From DAOUBP01 sp034432655 (lineage in GTDB: Bacteria; Chloroflexota; Anaerolineae; CG2-30-64-16): DNA of 34,584 bases. Made by a program: the position numbers and the translations under genes. Each line of letters starts with the position of its first letter. Position 1 is the stretch's first letter. Below the pieces are notes generated by a model, which was not told the DNA's origin, made no database searches, and was given only the letters and a program-made list of their open reading frames with translations. The stretch lies in the NCBI GenBank assembly GCA_034432655.1, contig DAOUBP010000145.1:1-34584 (forward strand), read 5' to 3'. Below, piece after piece: positions 8,801-15,559 of this stretch.

Positions 8801-9144
8801 ACGCCGTACTCCTCGATGGCTTTCTTGCCCGAGAAGCCCAGTTTCTTCTCAACTTCAAGCTCCACAGGCAGCCCGTGGGTGTCCCAGCCGCCCTTGCGCG
8901 AGACGAAGTAGCCGCGCATGGATTTGTAGCGCGGGAAGATATCTTTGAACGCCCGCGCCAGCACGTGATGGATGCCCGGCCGGCCGTTGGCAGTGGGCGG
9001 CCCTTCATAGAAGACATAGCGCGGCCCATCGGCCGTCTGCGCCTGCACTTTGCCGAACACATCGGTTTCCTGCCAGAAACGCAGGACATCCCGCTCCATG
9101 GCGGGCAGGTTGACCTGGGGAGAAACATCTTTGAACTTAGGCAT
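5803..9144 (-). CDS. ileS: isoleucyl-tRNA synthetase, IleRS2-like with GxHH signature
   Basis: Charges tRNA(Ile) with isoleucine. The class I signature at residues 57-60 is GIHH (in RPGIHHVLARAFKD) rather than HxGH; the KMSKS loop KMSKSRGNVVDP is at 620-624. The editing (CP1) region, anticodon-binding domain and a long C-terminal domain resemble the eukaryote-like IleRS2 class. ATG 9144 is chosen: GAGGT lies 7 nt upstream, the protein then begins MPKFKDVSP, and the longer frame to 9210 only adds translated repeats. At 1113 residues it is slightly long because of two in-frame repeat inserts, near residues 759-793 and 829-847. It is second in the alaX-ileS unit under an Ile-type T-box. Identity is certain; class assignment is inference from motifs. 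Confidence 0.96.
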   Translation of the reverse strand: MPKFKDVSPQVNLPAMERDVLRFWQETDVFGKVQAQTADGPRYVFYEGPPTANGRPGIHHVLARAFKDIFPRYKSMRGYFVSRKGGWDTHGLPVELEVEKKLGFSGKKAIEEYGVAAFIQKCRESVYEYVEDWEELTARMGFWVDLPNAYWTLTNDYIESLWWILKQYWERGLIYQGYQVVPYCPRCGTPLSSHELAQGYKEGTVDPSIYVRFPLRDRPGEYLLVWTTTPWTLPGNVAVAVGEDVDYVLVEHGEDRLWLAEKLLGAVFGEHARHVEVLQRLKGRDMLGWHYKPLYTFLPVEQDYCYVIPADFVSTEDGTGLVHIAPAFGADDMEVGRKFGLPTLMTVDPQGRFIDAVTPWRGIFVKDADPLIQQELTDRGLMFQQGGYEHTYPFCWRCDTPLLYYARTTWYIKTTALKDRLVANNQLINWVPEHIKDGRFGEWLDNNIDWGLARERYWGTPLPFWVCDNPACGHQECIGSVAELNEKTGRRFMLPRYLAQQRGRWPDPEQEGAEPLDLHRPAVDDITWPCPKCGGTMRRVKEVADCWFDSGSMPVAQWHYPFENQKVFAEQFPADFICEAVDQTRGWFYTLHAVSTLLFDQPCYKNVICLGHIVAEDGSKMSKSRGNVVDPWTVFESHGADATRWYMYTASPPGNTRRFSANLVKEVVGKFMLTLWNSYSFFVTYANLNGFDPDAPQVPVAERPVLDRWVLARLNRLVETVTAALEAYDVTGATRPIADFVDELSNWYVRLSRRRFWNTGEGDTETRGHGDTEPQGQGTLSASPRHRVSLSRDTLAAHQTMYEVLLTLAHLLAPFTPFVADEIYRNLTGGGSRTTQHAVRNTQYPESVHLSRWPEPKPEYADDQLVADMMLAQKVVSLGRAARESASLKLRQPLAEAIVGMPTVREAAALLRLADVVKEELNVKALSTVTASSDLVDVVIHPLPKQLGQKYGRKFPAIKAALLALDPLAVAAAVEKGESVTVTVDGEEIAVLPDEVQVRKSPKPGLAVAEEAGYLVAVTTELTDELRWEGWAREVTRNIQELRKRSGLEISDRIHTTVWAGPALDPVWEHFGAEIAGDTLSVTFVRSEPAADAFTTRVKLDDQEVVVGVRKAW
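6606..6660. repeat. heptamer repeat insert inside ileS
   Basis: GCGTATT/GCGTACT-type heptamers lie at about 6612-6646, in the ileS frame, encoding HAVRNTQYPES. They sit just before ESVHLSRWP, the position of the conserved ESVHLSDWP motif of IleRS, so the array occupies a variable loop of the anticodon-binding domain. Confidence 0.75.
6768..6868. repeat. octamer-type repeat insert inside ileS
   Basis: On the plus strand GGAGACGCGGTGACGCGG-type units (6777-6806) face CCCCGTGTCTCCGTGTCTCC-type units (6833-6861), an inverted pair of short tandem repeats. The insert is translated within ileS as a stretch rich in Gly, Asp, Thr, Glu and Arg (TGEGDTETRGHGDTEPQGQG and following) between RRRFWN and the HQTMYEVL helix. 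Canonical enzymes have only a short loop there. Confidence 0.75.
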
Positions 9145-9163
9145 GGGCATTACCTCAAGTATA

Positions 9164-9250
9164 GCGTATTGCGTACTGCGTATTGCGTACTGCGTATTGC
9201 GCATCATCATTCCCTCAGTTCCCTGAGTTCCTTGTTTCCCTGTCTACCCA
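9164..9250. repeat. heptamer array plus TTCCCTG-type repeat upstream of ileS
   Basis: Bases 9164-9202 are about five heptamers GCGTATT/GCGTACT. Bases 9211-9250 contain a second unit type (CCCTGAGTTCCTTGTTTCCC) that recurs near 17896-17920. The array lies between alaX and ileS and extends the open frame upstream of the real ileS start. Confidence 0.8.
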
Positions 9251-9972
9251 TCCACCACTTCAATGTAAATCCGTTTGTTAATTGCGCCCTTCGACTTGTA
9301 ATCCACCACCTTGATCCGGCCTACCTCCCGCGTGTTGGCCACGTGGGTGCCGCCGTCAGCCTGCAAGTCCAGGCCCACGATCTCCACAGTACGCACCTCC
9401 CGGATTCCCTCCGGCAGCAGGTTGATCTTGGTGCGGATCAGGTCTGGGATCTGAAACGCCTCTTCCCGGGGCAGGATCTTCACCCGCACGTCTCGCGCGG
9501 CCGCGACCTCGGCGTTGCATTTCGCCTCGATCTCACCCACCAGCTCCCCGCGTAGGGTGGCGAATTCGAAATCCATCCGGCCCTGGCCCGGTTCCATGTT
9601 GCCGCCGGTGACCAGCGCACCGTAATCGCGCCACACCACACCACAAAGGATGTGCAACGCGGTGTGCGTGCGCATCAGCGCGTAGCGCCGGTCCCAGTCA
9701 ACGGCGCACCTCACCTCCTGTCCCTCTGCGCTGAGGAGCGGGGGCAGGGGGTTGAGGTAATGCCACACCAGGTCCCCCTCCTTCTTGACTTGCACCACGG
9801 GCACGGTCACACCGCCGAAGGCCAGCGTGCCCAGGTCATGCGGCTGTCCACCCCCGCCGGGGTAAAACGCCGTCCGATCCAGCGCCACGCGGCCGGCCCC
9901 AGCGTCCACCGCCACCACCGTCGCGTCGAACTCCCGCAGGTAACTATCGGTCTGGTAAAGCAGTTCGGTCAT
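9244..9972 (-). CDS. alaX: alanyl-tRNA editing protein (AlaX family)
   Basis: A stand-alone editing domain of about 242 residues, homologous to the AlaRS editing domain, expected to hydrolyse Ser- or Gly-tRNA(Ala). N-terminal part: FYPGGGGQPHDLGTL, the conserved AlaRS-II entry motif. Zinc site: HTALH supplies two His. The second half-site reads DGGTHVANT, where the canonical family has CGGTHV, so the usual Cys is Asp. ATG 9972 is chosen because GAGG lies about 8 nt upstream and the protein then starts MTELLYQTDS; a longer frame to 10041 is translated repeat. It is the first gene behind the T-box, followed by ileS. Confidence 0.9.
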   Translation of the reverse strand: MTELLYQTDSYLREFDATVVAVDAGAGRVALDRTAFYPGGGGQPHDLGTLAFGGVTVPVVQVKKEGDLVWHYLNPLPPLLSAEGQEVRCAVDWDRRYALMRTHTALHILCGVVWRDYGALVTGGNMEPGQGRMDFEFATLRGELVGEIEAKCNAEVAAARDVRVKILPREEAFQIPDLIRTKINLLPEGIREVRTVEIVGLDLQADGGTHVANTREVGRIKVVDYKSKGAINKRIYIEVVDG

Positions 9973-9987
9973 GTGAGCCTCGAAAAA

Positions 9988-10043
9988 GCGAATCGGCGAA
10001 TCAGCGAATGGCGAATCAGCGACGTCATACGCAATACGCAATA
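9988..10043. repeat. CGAAT-unit and heptamer repeats in the alaX 5' leader
   Basis: GCGAATCGGCGAATCAGCG-type units (9988-10021) pass into two heptamers ACGCAAT (10028-10042). They lie between the T-box terminator and the alaX ribosome site, so they belong to the untranslated leader of the read-through transcript. Confidence 0.8.
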
Positions 10044-10440
10044 AACAAAAACGCCCTCATCCCACGTTGGGGACGAGAGCGCACGCTCCCGCGGTACCAC
10101 CCCGATTAACGGATCGAAGATTCAAGATCACAGATTCAAGCGTATCAAGATCACAGATTCAATTGAAGATTGGAGGGCAAACATCCCGCCTGCCCGCAAA
10201 TCTTCGATCTTGAATCTTTAATCTTCAACTCCGAATCTCGAACCTTCCCCGTTCGCTTCAGGCGCCAACACGCCCTGGCACGTTAACGGGCGCACCCGGC
10301 GACGTCTACTGGGCCATCTGGCCGTTCGGGCCGCAGCTCCGGAAGGATTTTCAGCGGCGTTGTGACGTCCGGCTCACACCGTCCCGGATTCGCTGAGCAA
10401 CAACCGACCGCTTACTCGTTTCCATCATCGCTTTGATCGA
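10044..10440 (-). promoter_or_regulatory. T-box leader, isoleucine (AUC) specifier
   Basis: Read on the minus strand, Stem I starts near 10440. The sequence GGTGTGAGCCGG, then GCTGAAA followed by ATC at 10348-10346, matches the layout of the glyQS T-box, where GAAA directly precedes the specifier codon. The specifier is therefore AUC (Ile). A stem III-like CCGTTAACG follows near 10290. The T-box core GGTGGTACCGCGGGAG lies at 10102-10087. The terminator pairs CGCTCTCGTCCC with GGGATGAGGGCG and ends in TTTTTGTTT (10051-10043). Uncharged tRNA(Ile) should stabilise the antiterminator and turn on alaX-ileS. The stretch between stem III and the T-box is expanded by repeats. Confidence 0.9.
10112..10245. 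repeat. GATTCAAGATC-type repeats inside the T-box leader
   Basis: The 18-mer TCAAGATCACAGATTCAA occurs directly at 10122-10139 and 10145-10162. A second block of related AATCTTGAATCTTTAATCTTC units covers 10201-10230, in opposite orientation, so the two blocks can pair into a long stem. They lie between stem III and the antiterminator, a stretch that is normally much shorter. Confidence 0.8.
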
Positions 10441-10441
10441 G

Positions 10442-10470
10442 AGTTTAGCATAGGGCGCAGTGGTTGTCAA
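10442..10470 (-). promoter_or_regulatory. sigma-70-like promoter of the T-box/alaX/ileS unit
   Basis: On the minus strand TTGACA (10470-10465) is followed after 17 nt by TAAACT (10447-10442). The predicted start falls just at the beginning of T-box Stem I, which supports it. Confidence 0.75.
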
Positions 10471-10488
10471 AGCGGCGATGGCTGTGAC

Positions 10489-10517
10489 TTTACCGCAGCC
10501 CCCGCTTGCGGTATACT
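10489..10517 (+). promoter_or_regulatory. probable promoter of the ABC exporter gene
   Basis: TTTACC (10489-10494) and TATACT (10512-10517) are spaced by 17 nt, 20 nt before ATG 10537. The -35 box is imperfect. It is divergent from the T-box promoter, with only about 18 nt between their -35 boxes. Confidence 0.5.
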
Positions 10518-10536
10518 GCTGGCAGGATCATCGTTT

Positions 10537-12369
10537 ATGACCACATCTACGACCACAAGTGCTCGTCCGCGTGCACGGCAGTTGCTCGCTGACATCCCGC
10601 TGCCAGACCGGACTTTTCTGCGCGGCATGTTCACCCAGTACCGCCGGCTGCTGCGCTTCGTCCGGCCTTACTGGGGTAAACTGATGTTGGCCGGAGTCAT
10701 CCTGGCGGTCAACAGCGTGGCGGGACTGGCACTGCCGCTGGTGATCCGCTTTGTGGTTGACAGTGCGCTGGTTGAAGCCAGCCTGCAGCTGTTGAACCGC
10801 GTCACCCTGCTCCTGTTTGCGCTGTTCTTAATCCAGGCTGTGCTGGGGTTTGGCCAGGCCTATCTCCTGGGCTGGGTAGGGGAGCGGGTGGTGGCCAACC
10901 TGCGCACCGAACTGTACAGCCATTTGCAGGCCATGCCCTTGCGCTTCTTCGCGGCCACCCGCACGGGTGAACTGCTCTCGCGGTTGGGCAACGATGTGAC
11001 AACCATCCAGGATGCGGTCACCAGCACCCTGCTCAGCTTGCTCTCCAACCTGATCATGTTCGTGGGCGGGGTGGTGATCATCTTCGTCATGGCCTGGCGG
11101 CTGACCCTGATCATGTTGGCCGTGGTACCGCTGGCGGTGATCGGCATGATCATCTTGGGGCGTTGGGTGCGCCGCTACAGCCGGCAGGTGCAGGACGCGC
11201 TGGCCGAGGTCAGCGCGGTGGCCGAAGAGGCACTCTCCGGGGTGCGCATTGTAAAGTCGTTTGCCCGTGAGCCATACGAGATCGGCCGCTACCGCGACGG
11301 CGTCGAACGGCTCTTCAGAATTGCGATCAAACGGGTGCGCCTGGGCGCCATCCTGGGGCCCATCATCGGCCTGCTGGCATTCAGCACCATCGCCCTGGTG
11401 CTGTGGGTCGGCAGCCGCGAGGTGATCGCCGGCCGGCTGACCCCCGGACAGCTGGTCTCGTTCCTGCTCTACACCATGATGATCGCCTCCCCCATCGCCA
11501 GTTTCACCAGCCTCTACGCGCAGTTTCAGCGCGCCCTGGGCGCCAGCGAGCGCGTGTTCCAACTCCTGGACACACCGCCGGAAATGGTAGACGCGCCGGA
11601 CGCGATCGAGTTGCCCCCCATCCGCGGGGAGGTGCGCTTTGAAGGGGTGTGTTTCGACTACGGCGACAGCGCCGAGGCACGCGTGGTCCTGCAGGACATC
11701 AACCTGGTGGCGCATCCGGGCCAGGTAGTGGCCCTGGTCGGCCCCAGCGGCGCCGGCAAGACCACCCTGGTCAACCTGATCCCGCGCTTCTACGATCCCA
11801 ATTGTGGCCGCGTCACGATTGATGGCTATGACATCCGCCAGGTGAAGCTGCAAAGCCTGCGCGAACAGATCGGCATCGTCCCGCAAGAGACCGCCCTGTT
11901 CAGCGGCAGTGTGCGCGAGAACATCCGCTACGGCAAATTGGACGCCACACAAGAGGAGATCGAAGCCGCCGCGCGCGCGGCCAACGCACACGATTTCATC
12001 ATGGACCTGCCGGAAGGTTACGATACCCTGGTGGGCGAGCGCGGGGTGAAACTGAGCGGCGGCCAGCGTCAGCGCGTCGCGATCGCCCGCGCCCTGCTGA
12101 AGAATCCGCGCATCCTGATCCTGGACGAGGCCACTTCATCGCTGGACACCGAATCGGAACAGGCAGTGCAAGAGGCGTTGGAGCGGCTGATGCGCGACCG
12201 GACCACCTTCGTCATCGCCCACCGGCTCAGCACCATCACCAACGCCGACTGGATCGCCGTGCTGGATGCCGGTCGCATCGTCGAACAGGGCACCCATGCC
12301 GAGCTGCTGGCCCGGCCAGATGGCCTGTATCGCAAAATGGTCGCGCTACAATTCAGATGGAACGAATGA
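10537..12369 (+). CDS. ABC exporter, fused permease and ATPase (MsbA/MdlB-like)
   Basis: A 610-residue half-transporter that should dimerise to export lipids, peptides or drugs. Residues about 35-340 form the six-helix type-1 exporter membrane domain, with the coupling-helix region LRTELYSHLQAMPLRFFAATRTGELLSRL. The ATPase domain has Walker A GPSGAGKTT, a Q-loop (IVPQETALF), the signature LSGGQRQRVAIARALL, Walker B ILILDEATSSLD and the switch His in VIAHRLST. ATG 10537 follows AGGAT at about 9 nt. A single half-transporter gene with no partner suggests a homodimer. The substrate cannot be deduced. Confidence 0.93.
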   Translation: MTTSTTTSARPRARQLLADIPLPDRTFLRGMFTQYRRLLRFVRPYWGKLMLAGVILAVNSVAGLALPLVIRFVVDSALVEASLQLLNRVTLLLFALFLIQAVLGFGQAYLLGWVGERVVANLRTELYSHLQAMPLRFFAATRTGELLSRLGNDVTTIQDAVTSTLLSLLSNLIMFVGGVVIIFVMAWRLTLIMLAVVPLAVIGMIILGRWVRRYSRQVQDALAEVSAVAEEALSGVRIVKSFAREPYEIGRYRDGVERLFRIAIKRVRLGAILGPIIGLLAFSTIALVLWVGSREVIAGRLTPGQLVSFLLYTMMIASPIASFTSLYAQFQRALGASERVFQLLDTPPEMVDAPDAIELPPIRGEVRFEGVCFDYGDSAEARVVLQDINLVAHPGQVVALVGPSGAGKTTLVNLIPRFYDPNCGRVTIDGYDIRQVKLQSLREQIGIVPQETALFSGSVRENIRYGKLDATQEEIEAAARAANAHDFIMDLPEGYDTLVGERGVKLSGGQRQRVAIARALLKNPRILILDEATSSLDTESEQAVQEALERLMRDRTTFVIAHRLSTITNADWIAVLDAGRIVEQGTHAELLARPDGLYRKMVALQFRWNE

Positions 12370-12376
12370 GGTCTGC

Positions 12377-13513
12377 ATGTCCTGGTCACTCAAACTGATC
12401 ACCATTCGCGGCATCCCGATCCGGGTGCACGCTACCTTCCTGCTCATCGTGCTCTGGGCCGCGTACATCGGCCTGATGGGGAGCAACGCGGGCTGGTTGC
12501 GCGGCGCCCTTTTCATGGTGGTTTTCACGCTGTTGCTCTTCTTGTGCGTGGTGCTCCACGAGCTGGGACACAGCCTGGTGGCCCAACTCTTTGGGGTGAA
12601 GGTGTACGACATCACGCTCTGGCCGATCGGCGGGATCGCGCGGCTGGCGAAGATGCCCGAACGTCCTTACCAGGAGTTCCTGATCACGGCTGCCGGGCCG
12701 GCCGTCAACATCCTGCTCGCCGTGGGGCTGATCGTCCTGGCGGTGCTGTGGATCACCCCGGCCGGGATCGCCTACTTGATCACCTCGCCCTGGGCGCTGC
12801 AGGGCCTTTTCTCCTCTATGAGCGGCCAGGCGTTGGTGTTGCTGCTGGCGGCCAACAACGCCCTGCTGGCAGTATTTAACCTGGTGCCGGCATTTCCCAT
12901 GGATGGGGGCCGGCTTCTGCGCTCGCTGTTGGCGGCCCTGCTCCCCTTCCGCAGCGCCACGCGCATCGCCTCGTTCGTGGGCCAGGCTCTGGCGGTACTG
13001 ATGGGGCTGGTGGCGTTGGTGACAGGCAGCTTCTTCCTCGGCCTGGTGGCCATTTTCGTCTTTGCCGGCGCCTGGCAAGAGCGCCAGATGGCGGTCGCCA
13101 CCGCTGCGCTGCGCGGCCGCTCGGTGCGCCAGGTGATGCAGCCGCTGGGCCATAGGCTTTCTCCGACGCAGACCCTGGGTGAAGCGCTGGCGCAGGTAGC
13201 GGCCTTGCCGCAAGCAGCCTATCTGGTGGTGGAAGACGGTCGGCTGGTCGGGCTGATCACCCGCGGCGAGCTGTTGTCGGCCCTGCGCAAAGCAGGTGAG
13301 GGCGCCCGACTGCACGCGCACATGCCCAAGCGAACCGTGATCTTGACCCCCGACATGCCGTTGCTTCAGGCCCAGGAGCAGCTGCAAACCCGGCCTGTCG
13401 GCGTGGTAGTGGAGAACGGCCAGGCTGTCGGCCTGCTTAGCACAGCCGACCTGGCTCGGATCGCGGAGATCCTGGAGGTCTACGAGCGCGCCCTGCCGCG
13501 CTGGCCGGCTTGA
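12377..13513 (+). CDS. site-2-protease-like M50 zinc metalloprotease with CBS domains
   Basis: An intramembrane metalloprotease of 378 residues. The zinc motif HELGH lies in LLFLCVVLHELGHSLVAQ (about residues 55-60), and the third-ligand motif is NLVPAFPMDGGRLLRSLLA near 170-190. Several hydrophobic helices make up residues 15-235. The C-terminal third has two CBS-type repeats (RSVRQVMQP onward, then MPKRTVILTP onward), as in SpoIVFB/archaeal S2P-like proteins that may sense adenine nucleotides. ATG 12377 follows GAGG by about 5 nt and only 7 nt separate it from the exporter stop, so they are probably cotranscribed. The substrate is unknown. Confidence 0.9.
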   Translation: MSWSLKLITIRGIPIRVHATFLLIVLWAAYIGLMGSNAGWLRGALFMVVFTLLLFLCVVLHELGHSLVAQLFGVKVYDITLWPIGGIARLAKMPERPYQEFLITAAGPAVNILLAVGLIVLAVLWITPAGIAYLITSPWALQGLFSSMSGQALVLLLAANNALLAVFNLVPAFPMDGGRLLRSLLAALLPFRSATRIASFVGQALAVLMGLVALVTGSFFLGLVAIFVFAGAWQERQMAVATAALRGRSVRQVMQPLGHRLSPTQTLGEALAQVAALPQAAYLVVEDGRLVGLITRGELLSALRKAGEGARLHAHMPKRTVILTPDMPLLQAQEQLQTRPVGVVVENGQAVGLLSTADLARIAEILEVYERALPRWPA

Positions 13514-13558
13514 ACCGGGATCCGGAGCTGATGCCAACACCTGGGGAGTTTCGGTCGG

Positions 13559-15559
13559 ATGCCTGACTGGCTGGAACGATTCATTGATCTACTCCTGCTG
13601 CTGTTTGCCTGGATCACCGGCCGCAGGTATCGTTCCTACGCGCAACGGACGGGCCGCCTCACAGAAGAAGTCCCGGTACGGCGCTTCATCATCGTCCAGA
13701 TTGACGGCCTGGCCCACGAGTACCTGCTACAAGCCGTTGCCAAAGGCCAGATGCCCGCGCTGCAACGGCTGATCGCGCAGGGCTACCGTCTGCAACGCTG
13801 GCGCTGCGGCATCCCCAGCAGCACGCCAGCCATCCAGGCCGGGATCATGTACGGTAACAACTGGGACATCCCCGGTTTCCGCTGGTACGAAAAGGACACC
13901 GGCAGCGCGCCCCACTGCAAATCTCCGTACTTCGCCGAACGGTTGAAGGCCAGCGTAGCAAACGGTCGGCCCGGCATACTCACGGGGGGATCGAGCTACA
14001 CCAACCTGCTGGACGGCGACGCGAAGCTGGCGTTGTTCACCCTGTCGGCCATGGGCCGCAATCGCTTCTTGGAACACTTGCGGGGGCTGGGTTGGGCGCT
14101 CCTGTTCGCCCTCATCCCGTGGCGCATCGGCCGCATCGTGATCCTCGCCTTGTGGGAGCTGCTGCGCGATGTGGCGCGTACCCTGGCCCTGTGGACCCGC
14201 AATCGGTTCCGCACCCGGCTAAGACTGATCAAGCCGGCGTTACAAGTGCTCACCAATGTCGTCTTCGCCGAGGTGCAAACCTTCGGCGTGTTGCTGGACA
14301 TCTATCGGGGTGTGCCGGCGATTTACGTCAACTACTACGGTTACGACGAGGTGGCGCACAACGATGGCCCGTTAGGGAAAGAGGCGCTCCGGGCGCTCAG
14401 GCGGATAGACAGCTACATCGGACAGATCGAACGCCTGCGCAAGGTTTACTATCCGACCACCGAGCTCTACATCTTCTCTGACCACGGCATGACCCCGGCC
14501 ATCCCCTTGCAGGAGATTGACCCGAAGAAACCTTTGGGGCGTTTCGTGGCAGATTACGTCCGGGCATCGGTCGTCTGGGAAGGTGGCCGGCCCCGGAACC
14601 GGCGGGACGGCCATTCACCGGATGACGCCCTGGCCGAGGCCAACATGCGCTGGCTGTTGGATGAGCTGGACGGCATCGAGCCCCATCTGTCGCGCCGCGG
14701 CCAAAAACTGGCTGCTGCCCTGCGTCGCCGGATCCTCAAACAGCTGCCGGACAAGCTGGAGCTGGATTACGATCTCGCGCGCGGGGGAGACGTGATCGTG
14801 CGGGCGTCCGGCAGCCTGGCCCATATCTACTTCAATGTGTCTCGGGCACGCATGGAGATCAGCGAGATCGCTCTGCTCTACGCCGACCTGCTGGACGCGC
14901 TCAACAACCACCCTGGCATCGGCATGGTGCTGGGGCTGGAGAAGGAGCGGCCGGTGATCGTCACGTCACGCGGCATCATTGCGCTGACCGCCGACAGTCT
15001 ACCGCCTGGGCTGCCGGAGCCGGAGCGGACGGCGGCCGACCTGGCCAGGCTGCTGAGCTTCCCACATAGCGGCGACCTGGTGGTGCTGGGGGCATGGAGC
15101 GCCAGGGGCCGGGTGGTCACCTTCGAGGAGCAAGTAGCGACACACGGGGGTGCCGGTGGGCCGCAGGATTACCCCTTCTTTCTGACCCCGCCGGGCGCTC
15201 CGCTGGACGTCCATGGCGTCACCAACGCCTGTCAGCTCTACAGCTACTTCACGGAACGGTTCCTGCGCTATAACGGCCAAGTTCTCTCGTCAGCGCAGCA
15301 GGTAAATCAGAGCCACCACCACGCCGATGCCCACCACTGTGCGGCGCAAGGCGATGGGCGGGATGCGGCTGGCGAAGCGGCCGCCCAGATTGCCCCCGAT
15401 CAGCGCGCCGACGGCCATGATCAGGGCGGCCTGCCACACTACCCGGCCGGAGAAGAGAAAGAAGACCGCGGCGGCCACATTGACCGAGAAGGCGATGGCT
15501 TGCTTGAGACCGTTCAACCGCGTCAGGGTGTCGTTGTAGACCAGCGCCAGCACGGCTAA
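13559..15559 (+). CDS. alkaline-phosphatase-superfamily membrane protein
   Basis: Open frame of 666 residues, recognisable as a type I phosphodiesterase/alkaline phosphatase-fold protein up to about residue 577. Metal-site motifs are VQIDGLAHEYL (first Asp), SSTPAIQAG (nucleophile region), YYGYDEVAHNDGP (Asp/His pair) and YIFSDHGM (Asp-His). A hydrophobic segment follows the first part, around residues 180-205 (LGWALLFALIPWRIGRIVILALW). The last ~86 codons lie antisense to tauE and are His/Gln/Gly/Asp-rich without domain character, so the natural end may be shorter in relatives. ATG 13559 has GGGGAG about 10 nt upstream. Substrate unknown; membrane lipid or nucleotide phosphodiesters are possible. 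Confidence 0.85.
   Translation: MPDWLERFIDLLLLLFAWITGRRYRSYAQRTGRLTEEVPVRRFIIVQIDGLAHEYLLQAVAKGQMPALQRLIAQGYRLQRWRCGIPSSTPAIQAGIMYGNNWDIPGFRWYEKDTGSAPHCKSPYFAERLKASVANGRPGILTGGSSYTNLLDGDAKLALFTLSAMGRNRFLEHLRGLGWALLFALIPWRIGRIVILALWELLRDVARTLALWTRNRFRTRLRLIKPALQVLTNVVFAEVQTFGVLLDIYRGVPAIYVNYYGYDEVAHNDGPLGKEALRALRRIDSYIGQIERLRKVYYPTTELYIFSDHGMTPAIPLQEIDPKKPLGRFVADYVRASVVWEGGRPRNRRDGHSPDDALAEANMRWLLDELDGIEPHLSRRGQKLAAALRRRILKQLPDKLELDYDLARGGDVIVRASGSLAHIYFNVSRARMEISEIALLYADLLDALNNHPGIGMVLGLEKERPVIVTSRGIIALTADSLPPGLPEPERTAADLARLLSFPHSGDLVVLGAWSARGRVVTFEEQVATHGGAGGPQDYPFFLTPPGAPLDVHGVTNACQLYSYFTERFLRYNGQVLSSAQQVNQSHHHADAHHCAAQGDGRDAAGEAAAQIAPDQRADGHDQGGLPHYPAGEEKEDRGGHIDREGDGLLETVQPRQGVVVDQRQHG

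Noticed and set aside
7231..9555. 774-residue plus-strand frame opposite ileS and alaX
   Set aside because: Antisense shadow of strongly conserved ileS codons; composition is His, Arg, Gln and Val-rich and matches no family.
13559..15559. Phosphatase gene as a pseudogene
   Set aside because: All metal-site motifs are present in one frame; only the C-terminal end is abnormal.
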